NCBI GenBank assembly: GCA_963712815.1
Contig: CAVQJL010000007.1
Location: forward strand, 1-64,000
Source of the DNA: RPQJ01 sp963712815
GTDB lineage: Bacteria > Pseudomonadota > Gammaproteobacteria > Steroidobacterales > Steroidobacteraceae
DNA: 64,000 nt
Direction: 5' to 3'
Shown here piece after piece: positions 51,975 through 61,063 of the stretch (the first letter of the stretch is position 1; each line of letters starts with the position of its first letter). The notes under the pieces were generated by a model that was not told the DNA's origin, did not search any database, and was given only the letters and a program-made list of their open reading frames with translations. Both the position numbers and the translations under genes were made by a program.

Positions 51975-52445
51975 ATGACTCACCTCCGGGACCCGGGCAC
52001 GGCGACCACGCCGGGCGGCGCGCGAAATGCCGAGCGCGGCTTCACGCTGATCGAGATCATGGTCGTGGTGGTGATCCTCGGCATCCTCGCGGCGCTGGTG
52101 GCGCCGAACGTGATCCGTCGCGTGGACGACGCGCGCGTCACGAAGGCGAAGCAGGACATCCGTGCCTATGAGACTGCGCTCAACCTGTACCGCATGGACA
52201 ACTTCCGCTATCCATCGACCGAGCAGGGCCTCGAGGCGCTGCACAAGCAGCCCGCCGATCCGAACATCCGGAACTGGAAACAGGGCGGCTACGTCGACGG
52301 TCTCAAGAAAGATCCCTGGGGCAACGACTACCTCTACATCTCCCCCGGCACGCGCGGCGAGTACGACCTGTACACGCTCGGCGCGGACGGCCAGCCGGGC
52401 GGCGAAGGCCCCGATGCCGACATCGGCAACTGGAACATCGAGTAG
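51975..52445 (+). CDS. gspG: Type II secretion major pseudopilin GspG
   Basis: About 156 residues. Prepilin peptidase site NAERG|FTLIEIMVVVVILG (Gly -1, Glu +5), then APNVIRRVDDARVTKAKQDI, FRYPSTEQGLEAL, the calcium-site region KDPWGNDYLYISPG and TLGADGQPGGEGPDADIGNW. It is the main subunit of the pseudopilus that pushes substrates through the outer membrane. An upstream ATG at 51948 is also possible. First gene of the gspG-N run; gspC-F are not in the window. Confidence 0.95.
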   Translation: MTHLRDPGTATTPGGARNAERGFTLIEIMVVVVILGILAALVAPNVIRRVDDARVTKAKQDIRAYETALNLYRMDNFRYPSTEQGLEALHKQPADPNIRNWKQGGYVDGLKKDPWGNDYLYISPGTRGEYDLYTLGADGQPGGEGPDADIGNWNIE

Positions 52446-52464
52446 CCACGGCGCCATCGCGCGC

Positions 52465-53001
52465 GTGCGTCACCGCGCCTCGGGCTTCACCTTGCTCGAG
52501 TTGCTGGTCGTGGTCGTCATCATAGGCATCATTGCCAGCATGGCCGCGGTATCGACGCGCGTCCTCGGCGGCGACCACGAGATGGACCAGGAAGTGAAGC
52601 GGCTGGCGGCGGTTCTCGGTCAGGCGCGCGAGGAAGCCATGCTCCAGGGCCGCGACGTCGGGCTGCGCATCGACGCCCGGGGCTACGATTTCCTCCTCTA
52701 CGACGGCCGCAACGAAAGATGGGAACTCGCCGTGGGTGATCCGCTGCTGCGCGAGCGCACGCTGCCCGAAGGCCTCGAGGCCGGCCTGTGGCTCGAATCG
52801 CGACCCGTGCAGCTGCCCGCCCGCGCTGCACCGACCGAGCGCACTCCGGCCTCGCCACAGGTCGTGGTGCTGGCGTCGGGCGACGTCGTGCCCTTCCTCG
52901 TCAGGCTCGAGCGCTCGGGCACGCGGGAGCTGCGCGCGGTGCAGGGACTCGCCGAGGGCAAGTTCGAGATCCTCGAGAACGATGAAGTCGAGCGTCGCTG
53001 A
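52465..53001 (+). CDS. gspH: Type II secretion minor pseudopilin GspH
   Basis: A 178-residue pseudopilin with leader MRHRASG|FTLLELLVVVVIIG, then AAVLGQAREEAMLQGRDVGL and YDFLLYDGRNERWELA, the GspH pattern. It forms part of the pilus tip or shaft junction. The GTG at 52465 gives a short basic leader right before the cleavage Gly; no ATG is available there. 19 bp after the gspG stop. Confidence 0.9.
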   Translation: MRHRASGFTLLELLVVVVIIGIIASMAAVSTRVLGGDHEMDQEVKRLAAVLGQAREEAMLQGRDVGLRIDARGYDFLLYDGRNERWELAVGDPLLRERTLPEGLEAGLWLESRPVQLPARAAPTERTPASPQVVVLASGDVVPFLVRLERSGTRELRAVQGLAEGKFEILENDEVERR

Positions 53002-53011
53002 GCACTCGCCG

Positions 53012-53539
53012 ATGCGTTCACGACACCGTGGATTCACCCTGATCGAGGTGCTCGCGGCGCTCGTCATCGTCGCGCTCGGCATGCTCGGCGTGATCCAGGC
53101 CGTCACGCAGACCGCGCGCAACGGCACCTACCTGCGCGAGAAGACGCTCGCGCACTGGATCGGCCTCAACGTCATCACAGAGCGACGCCTGTCGCCCTCG
53201 CCGCCCGACGTGTCCGAGTCTTCAGACGAGGTCGACTTCGCTGGCCGGCGCTGGCGCTGGACGATGCGGGTGACGCAGACCGAGGTCGAGAGCCTGCGTC
53301 GCATGGACGTTTCGGTGCGACCGGCGGACGCGCCGGACGGTTCGGCGCTTGCATCCGTCACCGGGTTCTACGGCACCGCCATCGGGCAGGCGGGCGGAGG
53401 CTCCCTGGCCTGGACGGGAACACAGGGCGGTGACGACTCGGAAGACGATCCCGAGGACCCGGCGCCCGCGGATCCGTCCGAGCCCACGCCGGTCGAGCCG
53501 GATCCCCCCGATGAAGACCCGGACGAGGAAGTCGAATGA
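53012..53539 (+). CDS. gspI: Type II secretion minor pseudopilin GspI with acidic Pro-rich tail
   Basis: A 175-residue pseudopilin: leader MRSRHRG|FTLIEVLAALVIVALG, YLREKTLAHWIGLNVITERR and a C-terminal tail rich in Asp, Glu and Pro (GDDSEDDPEDPAPADPSEP and on to EDPDEEVE). GspI of E. coli lacks such a tail; here it adds about 45 residues. GspI nucleates the GspI-J-K tip. A second ATG at 52982 would extend the leader by ten residues. Confidence 0.88.
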   Translation: MRSRHRGFTLIEVLAALVIVALGMLGVIQAVTQTARNGTYLREKTLAHWIGLNVITERRLSPSPPDVSESSDEVDFAGRRWRWTMRVTQTEVESLRRMDVSVRPADAPDGSALASVTGFYGTAIGQAGGGSLAWTGTQGGDDSEDDPEDPAPADPSEPTPVEPDPPDEDPDEEVE

Positions 53540-54162
53540 ACCGCGCGGCCCGACTCGCGACGAGCCGTGGCTTCACGCTGCTCGAGCTGCTGGTCGCCAT
53601 CGCGATCTTCGCCATCATGGGCTCGCTCGCGATGTCGGGCTACGTCGAACTGGCGCGACAGAGCGAGTACGCCGAGCAGCGCCTCGAGCGGGTGCGCGAA
53701 GTGCAGCGGGCCATGCAGACGCTCGGGCAGGACCTCGCGCAGATCGAGCCGCGCCCCATCCGCGAACCGCTCGGCGAGGCGCGCATGCCCGCGGTACTCG
53801 CCAGCGATGCGACGGAGTACCGCCTGCAGTTCACGCGGGCCGGGTGGAGCAACACCGGCGGCCTCGAGCGGCCGACCCTGCAGCGGGTCGGGTATCGAAT
53901 CGATCAGGACGGGCTGTGGCGCGATCACTGGGGCGCGCTCGACCGGACCCTGTCGGTCGAGCCCGTGCGCACCAGGCTGCTCGGCGGCGTGCGGTCCGTG
54001 CGCTTCCGTTTCATGACCGCGCAGCGCAGCTGGGTCGAGCGATGGCCGGTCAACGAGGGACTGCCGGGCTCCGACGATCGTCTGCGACCGGCTGCCGTCG
54101 AGGTGATCATCGAGCTCGAGGACTGGGGCGAGATCCGCCGCCTCGTCGAGGTGGCCGGATGA
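53536..54162 (+). CDS. gspJ: Type II secretion minor pseudopilin GspJ
   Basis: A 208-residue pseudopilin: leader MNRAARLATSRG|FTLLELLVAIAIF, REVQRAMQTLGQDLAQIEPR, LQFTRAGWSNTGGLERPTLQ and the end VIIELEDWGEIRRLVEVAG, all typical of GspJ. Forms the tip with GspI and GspK. Coupled to both neighbours by 4-base overlaps. Confidence 0.92.
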   Translation: MNRAARLATSRGFTLLELLVAIAIFAIMGSLAMSGYVELARQSEYAEQRLERVREVQRAMQTLGQDLAQIEPRPIREPLGEARMPAVLASDATEYRLQFTRAGWSNTGGLERPTLQRVGYRIDQDGLWRDHWGALDRTLSVEPVRTRLLGGVRSVRFRFMTAQRSWVERWPVNEGLPGSDDRLRPAAVEVIIELEDWGEIRRLVEVAG

Positions 54163-55109
54163 AGCGCGTCGCGGCACCGCGCCGTGCCATGCAGCGCGGC
54201 GTCGCGCTCATCACCGCCGTGCTCATGGTGGCGCTCGCCACGATGCTGGCGGTGGACGTTGGATTCCGCGGCTTCCTCGACCAGCGACGCAGCGGCACGC
54301 TGCTCGCGATGGACCAGGCCATGCAGGTGGCGCTGGGCGCCGAGGCGTGGGCGGCCGACTTCCTCAAGCAGGACCTGCAGGACTCGCAGACCGACCACCT
54401 CGGCGAGACCTGGGCGCGACCGCTGCCTCCCCTGCCGATCGACGGTGGATCGGTCGAGGGACGCCTCGAGGACATGCAGGGTCGCTTCAACATCAACAAC
54501 CTGGTGAACGGGGACGGCACGACGAACCCCGAGGCCGTCAAGCAGCTCGAGCGCCTGTTCGCCATGCTCGAGATCGAACCGGCGTGGGCGAGTGCCGTGG
54601 CGGACTGGGTGGACGCGGACACGCAACCCGGCTTTCCCGACGGTGCCGAGGACAGCGTCTACACGGGCCAGGACCCGCCGCACCTCGCCGCCAACATGCC
54701 GGTGACGCGGGTGAGCGAGATCATGGTGATCCCCGGTTTCGGTGCCGAGCGCTACCTGCGCGTCCGCCCGTATCTCGCCGCGCTGCCGGTCGGCACGCCA
54801 CTCAACGTGTGCACCGCGCCGGGCATGGTGCTCGACGCGCTCACCGAGGGCTCGCGCGAGTTCGGCCTCAATCCGCAGGATCTCGCAACCCGCAGGCAGG
54901 AAGCCTGCTTCCCGACTCTCGAGGACCTGCGTGGCGCGCTCGGCGATTCCACATATAACGAGCTCAAGAACTCGCTCACAGAATCGAGCAGTTACTTCCG
55001 CGCAACGGCCTGGGTCACTATTGGCACCACCCAGTTCACCCTGTACAGTCTGCTCGCTCGCAGCCCCGGCTCTGTTCGTCCGGTGCTGCGCAGTTTCGGC
55101 AGCGAATGA
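54159..55109 (+). CDS. gspK: Type II secretion minor pseudopilin GspK
   Basis: A 316-residue pseudopilin with leader ending at QRG|VALITAVLMVALATML (Val at +1 and no Glu +5, normal for GspK), EDMQGRFNINNLVN, VADWVDADTQPGFPDGAEDS, NMPVTRVSEIMVIPGFGAER and LNVCTAPGMVLDAL. GspK caps the pseudopilus. Overlaps gspJ by 4 bases; gspL starts 15 bp downstream. Confidence 0.93.
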   Translation: MKRVAAPRRAMQRGVALITAVLMVALATMLAVDVGFRGFLDQRRSGTLLAMDQAMQVALGAEAWAADFLKQDLQDSQTDHLGETWARPLPPLPIDGGSVEGRLEDMQGRFNINNLVNGDGTTNPEAVKQLERLFAMLEIEPAWASAVADWVDADTQPGFPDGAEDSVYTGQDPPHLAANMPVTRVSEIMVIPGFGAERYLRVRPYLAALPVGTPLNVCTAPGMVLDALTEGSREFGLNPQDLATRRQEACFPTLEDLRGALGDSTYNELKNSLTESSSYFRATAWVTIGTTQFTLYSLLARSPGSVRPVLRSFGSE

Positions 55110-55124
55110 CTCCCCCGAGGTCTG

Positions 55125-56360
55125 ATGTCTGAGACGCTGGTGATCCGGCTCCGCGCCGCCGAGGAGGCGCCGGCGTCGTGGCTCGTCGTGGATGCGAATG
55201 GCGCCCGTTCCGGTCCGCTTCAAAGCGGACCGGTCTCCGACGCGCTCGGCGCGGCCTCGGGTCGGCGCGTGGTGCTGCTGGTGCCCGGCACCGAGGTGGC
55301 GCTAGCCGAGCCCGAACTCCCCCTGCGCGGCAGCGCCCGCCTCGCCCAGGTCGTGCCCTACGCGCTCGAAGAGCAGGTCGCCTCGGACGTGGACTCCCTG
55401 CATTTCGCGGTCGGACCGCGCTCGGCCGGCGCCGTGGGCACGCCCGTGGCGATCGTCGCCCGCAACCTGATGCAGCGCTGGTACGACCAGTGCGAGGCCG
55501 CCGGCATCCACGCCGATGCCGCCTACGCCGATACGACTGCGGTGCCGGCCGGCGCAACCGGCTGCACGCTGTTGCTGGACGAGTCGCTGCTCTACGTGCG
55601 CCGGGCGGACGCACTCCCGTACGTGCTCGACGCGACGGACGTGCCTGCGGCGCTCGATCTCGCGCTCGGCTCGCCCGGGCCCGGCGCGGAGTCGGGCGAG
55701 AACGTCACGTTCTACACCGGCACTGCAGAGTACGAGCAGCACCGCGAGTCGATCGAGGGTCTTCGCGACCGCACCGCGACGCTGCAGGTCAAGCTGCTGC
55801 CGGAAGGCGCCTTGCCCCTGCTCGCGGCCCAGGCCGCAGGCGGCGCCGGCGTCAACCTGCTGCAGGGCGCCTTCGGCGCACGCTCCTCGCTCGCCACCCG
55901 TCTGCGCGAATGGCGCCTGCCGGCCTCGCTCGCCGCGGCCGTCGCACTGTTGTTCGTCGTCAACCAGGCCGTCGGCTGGTGGCAGATGAGCCGTGCCGAG
56001 CGCGCGCTCGATGCCGAGATTGCGGAGATCTTCGCCCAGGCCCTTCCGGGTCAGCCGGTCGTGGATCCGCGTGCGCAGATGCAGGGCGCGCTGGGCGCAC
56101 AGGCGGCCGGAGGCGCCGGCCTGCTGCCAGTCATGTCGGTGCTGGCCGAGGCGATGGCCCAGGCGCCCTCGGCGCGAATCGAGGCGATCAGCTTTCGCGG
56201 CAATGCCCTCGAACTCCGCCTCACCGCACCGACCGTGGAATCGCTCGACGGCATCAAGCAGACGATGAACCGCGACGGAATGACCGCGGAGCTGCAGTCG
56301 GCGACGCCGCGAGGCGGCGTAGTCGAGGGTCGGCTGCAGGTGAGGCTCGGCAAGGCATGA
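55125..56360 (+). CDS. gspL: Type II secretion inner-membrane platform protein GspL
   Basis: A 411-residue protein: cytoplasmic actin-like domain (LVPGTEVALAEPELPLRGSA, VPYALEEQVASDVDSLHFAV), one membrane segment near residue 270 (ASLAAAVALLFVVNQAVGWW) and a periplasmic ferredoxin-like domain (RIEAISFRGNALELRLTAPT). It links the GspE ATPase to the pseudopilus. Overlaps gspM by 4 bases. Confidence 0.92.
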   Translation: MSETLVIRLRAAEEAPASWLVVDANGARSGPLQSGPVSDALGAASGRRVVLLVPGTEVALAEPELPLRGSARLAQVVPYALEEQVASDVDSLHFAVGPRSAGAVGTPVAIVARNLMQRWYDQCEAAGIHADAAYADTTAVPAGATGCTLLLDESLLYVRRADALPYVLDATDVPAALDLALGSPGPGAESGENVTFYTGTAEYEQHRESIEGLRDRTATLQVKLLPEGALPLLAAQAAGGAGVNLLQGAFGARSSLATRLREWRLPASLAAAVALLFVVNQAVGWWQMSRAERALDAEIAEIFAQALPGQPVVDPRAQMQGALGAQAAGGAGLLPVMSVLAEAMAQAPSARIEAISFRGNALELRLTAPTVESLDGIKQTMNRDGMTAELQSATPRGGVVEGRLQVRLGKA

Positions 56361-56860
56361 ACGAACTTCGCCAATGGCTCGGCGGCCTGTCGCCGCGCGA
56401 ACGGAACCTCGTTTACCTGGCCTCCGCGGTGCTGACGGTCGCGCTTATCTACTTCGCACTGGTGCTGCCGATCACGTCGCTTGCAGCGAAGCGGGCGGCG
56501 AGCGTCGAGCAGAAGTCGGCGGATCTCGCGTGGATGCGGCAGGTGGCCCCGCAGGTGATCGCGGCCGCAGCTGCCGGCGGCGGCACGGCCGGCAGCGACG
56601 AGTCGCTGGTGGTGCTCGTGGATCGCACCGGTCGACAGGCGGGCCTCGGCAGCGCGATCCGCGACCAGAGCCCGAGCGGCGAGCACGGGCTGCGCCTGCG
56701 GCTCGAGGCCGCTCCGTTCGACGTCCTGGTCACCTGGCTGGCGGTGCTGCAACAGCAACACGGCGTGAGCGTGGATGCAGCCACGATCGACGCGGGCAGC
56801 GCCCCCGGCCTCGTCAACGCGAGCCTGACTCTCGTTCATGGCGCGGCGGCGAGTCCCTGA
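56357..56860 (+). CDS. gspM: Type II secretion inner-membrane platform protein GspM
   Basis: A 167-residue bitopic protein: short cytoplasmic start (LRQWLGGLSPRERNLVYLAS), membrane segment TVALIYFALVLPI, then a periplasmic domain with LEAAPFDVLVTWLAVLQQQH. Partner of GspL. Its stop lies 23 bases inside gspN. Confidence 0.9.
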   Translation: MNELRQWLGGLSPRERNLVYLASAVLTVALIYFALVLPITSLAAKRAASVEQKSADLAWMRQVAPQVIAAAAAGGGTAGSDESLVVLVDRTGRQAGLGSAIRDQSPSGEHGLRLRLEAAPFDVLVTWLAVLQQQHGVSVDAATIDAGSAPGLVNASLTLVHGAAASP

Positions 56861-57650
56861 ACGGCCGGCGCCCGGCGCGCCGGCCGCTTCCAAGCGTCCC
56901 TGGTGGTTGATCGCGTTCGGCGTCGCCGCGGCGCTGTTGCTTGCGATCGCGACCTTGCCCGCCAGCCTGTTCGCCCCGCAGCTGTCGCGTGCCGGTCTCG
57001 AGGCCGCCGGCGTGTGGGGCTCGGTATGGAACGGCCGCGCCCAGGGACTCACGTGGCAATCGGCGCCACTCGGCGACTTGCGGTGGTCCGTGGCGCCGTG
57101 GTCGCTGCTGCTCGGTCGCCTCGCCGGCGACATCTCGCTCAACCGGCCGGACGGCTCGCTGCGCGCCGGCTACCGCATCTCGCTGGGCGGCACGCTGCGG
57201 CTTGAGAACGTGCAGGCCGACCTGCCGGTCGAGGCGCTTGCGTCGCTGCCCATCGGCATGCCGCGCAACTGGCGCGGACGGCTGTCCGGCCGGTTCGAGG
57301 AAATAGTCATCAGTAGCGGCTGGCCCACCGTGTTGCGCGGGACGCTCGACATGGACGGCCTCATCGCACCACCGCCGCGCAATACCTCGATCGGCAGCTA
57401 CCTGGTCGTGATTCCCGACCCTGCGGCCGCCGACGTTGAGGAAGACACGCTCACGGCGCGGGTCACGGACAAGGACGGGCCGTTCTCGTTCGAGGGACGC
57501 TTCACGCTGGGTGCGGATCGCAGCTTCCTGCTCGACGGCACGCTTGCGCCGCGGGGCGCGACACCGCCGGCGCTGCTGCGATCGCTCGAACTCCTCGGCC
57601 CGGCCGATTCGAGCGGGCGCCGGCCCGTCAGCGTCAGCGGGACGCTGTAA
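56838..57650 (+). CDS. gspN: Type II secretion protein GspN
   Basis: A 270-residue protein with one N-terminal membrane segment (PWWLIAFGVAAALLLAIATL) and a periplasmic domain with VWGSVWNGRAQGLTWQSAPL and LEAGDIxL-like strands (LLGRLAGDISLNRPDGSLRA), the GspN pattern. Accessory inner-membrane component; not all T2SS need it. Last gene of the run, convergent with the helicase gene three bases away. Confidence 0.85.
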   Translation: MARRRVPERPAPGAPAASKRPWWLIAFGVAAALLLAIATLPASLFAPQLSRAGLEAAGVWGSVWNGRAQGLTWQSAPLGDLRWSVAPWSLLLGRLAGDISLNRPDGSLRAGYRISLGGTLRLENVQADLPVEALASLPIGMPRNWRGRLSGRFEEIVISSGWPTVLRGTLDMDGLIAPPPRNTSIGSYLVVIPDPAAADVEEDTLTARVTDKDGPFSFEGRFTLGADRSFLLDGTLAPRGATPPALLRSLELLGPADSSGRRPVSVSGTL

Positions 57651-57653
57651 CCG

Positions 57654-60600
57654 TCAACCGGCCGGCCACTCACGCCACGCCGACAGCAGCGGAAAGTACA
57701 GGCCGAGCCGCACCGGCTCGGGGCCTCGCCGGCGCACCAGAAACGCGTAGCGATCGAGCTGCGGCCGATAGCGCTCCTGCTCGCTATCGAGGAAGTCCTC
57801 GAGACCGGCACCTTCGTGGCGACTGGTCTTGTAGTCCACGATCCAGCGGACACCCGCCGCGTCGACGAAGCTCCGGTCGATGATGACCCTCACGATGTCG
57901 CTGCCGAGGCGGCCCGTGAGCGCGAGTTCCGTGGCTGAGTCCCGGTGGCGGTCATCGAGCAGCCACCGGCCGCGCGCGTCCGCCAGCGTCCTGACGACCG
58001 CGCTCTCGACCCGCTCCACCGCAGCCTTGCGCATCGTCGCGGGGACGCCGAGTTCGGCCAGCTCGTCCTGCCAGCGACGCAGCCGTTGCGGTGCGTCTTC
58101 GTCGCCCGCTCGAAGGCCGTCCCGCGCGATGCGCTGCAGCTCCCGGTGCACGACCGTGCCAACGTGACGCGCGGTCTCGGTGGCCCAGTCGAACTCGATG
58201 GCAGGCGTCTCCACAACGCGCGCCAGGACCTGCGACTCGAGGCGCGGCGCACGCGGTGGGTCGGCGACGTGCCAGCCCGGCGGCAAGCGGCGCAGCGGCG
58301 GATCGCGCGGCCGCTCGGGCGCTTCCTCGCCGCTGACGTCGCCGGCCGTCGCGAGCCGTGCGGCGAATTCGTGCCCGACGGCGGGCCAGAGCAGGCCGAG
58401 GGCGGCGTTGGCGGACGGGCGGCGCACCGCGGGCGGATCCGCCGCGCTCTGCACCTGCACGCTGCCGAGGAGGTGCAGCCAGCGCTCGGCGCGGGTGGCG
58501 GCTACATAGAGCAGGCGGCGGCGCTCCTGCAGCAGCTTCTCGCGCTCGAGCCCCTCCACCCAGGCATAGAGCGGATTGGCGTCGGCCCCGGCGCGTTCGA
58601 CCGGTGCCACGACGAGTTCGTCGCGGCCCGCCAGTGGCAGCTTCAGCCAGTGCAGCAGGCGCTTCGGGTCGCGACCCGGCAGCCGCTCGAGTGCCGGCAC
58701 GATCACCGTGTCGTACTGCAGGCCCTTGGCCTTGTGCACGGTGAGAAGCTCGACACGCACGTCGGCGCGTTCGCGTGAGGGCGCATACAGCGTCTCGAGC
58801 GCCCGGCCGAGCCGCGCGAGGTCGGCCGGCCCGCCCTCGCGCGCCTCGAACCCAGCCAGGGCGTCGAAATACGCCTCGGCTTCGTCGAGCTCGCGCTCCG
58901 AGCCCGAGCGTGGCCGCCCCGCCGAGCGCGTTCCAGGCACGCTCGACCGCATCGCGCAGCCCCAGGTGCCGAAGCTCCCCGCAAGCCGTAGCGAGGATGC
59001 CCCAGGTGCGGGCGAGTCGCGACCGGTCCTCGCGGCCCAGCCGCGCACGGCGCGCGTCGTCGCCGAGCAGTTCGAACATCGTCGCCTCGTGATCGTCACC
59101 GACGAGCGCGTGCAAGGCCCCCAGGCTGAGCCCGCACCACGGCGCACGCAGCACCGCGAGCCAGGCCGGACGATCGGCCAGGTGCGCGAGCGCCCGTGTC
59201 AGCGCGAGCAGATCGAGCACCGCGGGTCGCCCGCCGAGCGGATCGATGTCGGTGGCGCGGAACGCGATGCCCTGCCGGCCGAGTTCGGCCACCACGTCCA
59301 CGAGGTGACTGCGACCCTGCACGAGGATGCCGATGCGAGCATCGGGCTGCGCCGCCAGCCGCTCGCGCACGATGTCCGCCACCTGCGCCGCCTCGTGCAG
59401 GCGGCTGCGACGCGAGCAGCGCATGCACGCGGACCCCGCCGTCCCGGCCGGCCTCCTGCCGCGCCACGCTCGGTGCGTAGCTCACTGCGCCACGCAGCAT
59501 GTCGTCCGCAGCCGGCAGCACCTGCGCGAAGCAATCGTTCACCCAGTCCACGACCGGTGCCGTCGAGCGAAAATTCACCGCGAGCTTCAGCGGCTCGAGC
59601 ACCAGCTCGCCGAGGCCGTGGTCGCGGATGTCGAGGAACAGTCCGACCTCCGCGTTGCGGAAGCGGTAGATCGACTGCATCGGGTCGCCGACGAGGAACA
59701 GCGTGCGCCCGTCGCCGGGCTGCCAGCCGGCCGTCAGCGACTCCAGCAGTCTCACCTGCGCCTCGGAGGTGTCCTGGAACTCGTCGACCAGCACGTGCCG
59801 CAGCTGCGCGTCGAGCGCCAGCGCGGTGTCGGTCGGCGCGTCCTCGCTGCCGAGCGACTGCCGCGCCGCCCACGCGAAGCGCGGGTAGTCGGCAACGCGC
59901 CGCTCGGCGAACACCAGTTCGAGTTCGGCGACGGCGAGGCGCAGCACGCGGAACTGCGGCCACCAGCACCCGCCATTCGTCGGCGTCGTATCGCGCGGCG
60001 GCAGGTCGCGCACCTCGTGCAGCAACTCCACGGCCTCTGGCTGCTCGCCGAGCGCCGCGGCGACGAGGCCCGCACGCCGCTTGAGTTCCTGCCCGGTTCC
60101 GGGCCGGGCGGCAGACCCGGTTCTTGTCGAAGCGGGCGCGCGGGGCTGCCGTCCTCCGTGAGCAGCAGCTGCGCGAGACCCTGCCAGAGCGGCACGCACG
60201 CGAGCGAATCTCCGGGCAGCGCGGTCGAATCGCTCCAGGCGAGGATCGCCGACTGCGTCGCCGTCGCGGCGAGGTTGCGTCCGCGGCCGAGCCGCGCCAC
60301 GCCGGCGGCGTCGCGCAGCAGGTCTCCGGAATCGCGGGCTGCAACGACTCGAGGTGGGCTGCGTCACCAGCTCGTCGCGCGCCGCTCGAGTCGCTGCCGC
60401 AGGCGCATCCTCGTCCGTCGGGCGCGGCCGTCAGCGCCCGGCAGCACCGGCAGCCAGGCCTCGCGGCGCGTCAGCATCTCGATCACCAGCTCGACGAACC
60501 GCTCGACCCGGTTGTCGAGGTGCGCAAGCAGCGTCGCGACTGCCGCCGAGTCCTGCGGCAGTCCCTGCGGCAGTTGCTCGAGCAGGCGTTCGGCTGCACG

Positions 60601-61063
60601 GCGATACAGGTCGCGCGCATCCTCCTCGATGCCGAGCCCGGCGCCGAGGCCAGACAGCAGCGGCAGGCTGACGCGCGAGCCCGAGGTTCGAGCGCGTCGA
60701 TGGTCTGGATGCGCAGGCGGCCCGGCTGCGCGAGCAGGTTCCAGCCGCGCGACCCGTCGGCCTGCGAGCGCGGCCCGCGCAAGTTCCAGCGTGCGCTCGT
60801 GCAGCGGGCGCGACCGGATCCGGCGCGTGCACGGCCCGCAGCGCTCCGAGGATGCGGTCGCGCATCTCGGCCGCGGCCTTGCGCGTAAAGGTGATTGCGA
60901 GGATCGACTCGGGCTCGGTCGACTGTCGCGAGCAGTGCCAGGAATCGTCTAACCAGCAGCTCCGTCTTGCCCGCGCCGGCAGGTGCCTGCACGATGAAGC
61001 TGCGGGTCGACCTCGAGCGCGCGCTCGCGAGCCTGTCGCGTCGGCGGCGCGCAGGTCACTCAT
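57654..61063 (-). CDS. AddA/RecB-like UvrD-family helicase-nuclease, frame broken many times
   Basis: Pieces of one protein of about 1,100 residues are spread over all three minus-strand frames. In order from the N-terminus: MSDLRAADAT at 61063, Walker A QAPAGAGKTELLVRRFLALL (about 60.93-60.99 kb), ILAITFTRKAAAEMRDRILG (60.85-60.91 kb), Walker B VLVDEFQDTSEAQVRLLESL with LVGDPMQSIYRFRNAEVG (59.6-59.8 kb), VELLTVHKAKGLQYDTVIVP (58.7 kb) and the nuclease motif WIVDYKTSRHEG (57.8 kb) before the stop at 57654. The stretch 57654 to about 58900 is one clean frame; upstream of that the frame shifts repeatedly. Partner of the AddB-like gene (ATGA overlap), so a double-strand-break resection enzyme. 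Sequencing errors are the likely cause. Confidence 0.82.
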
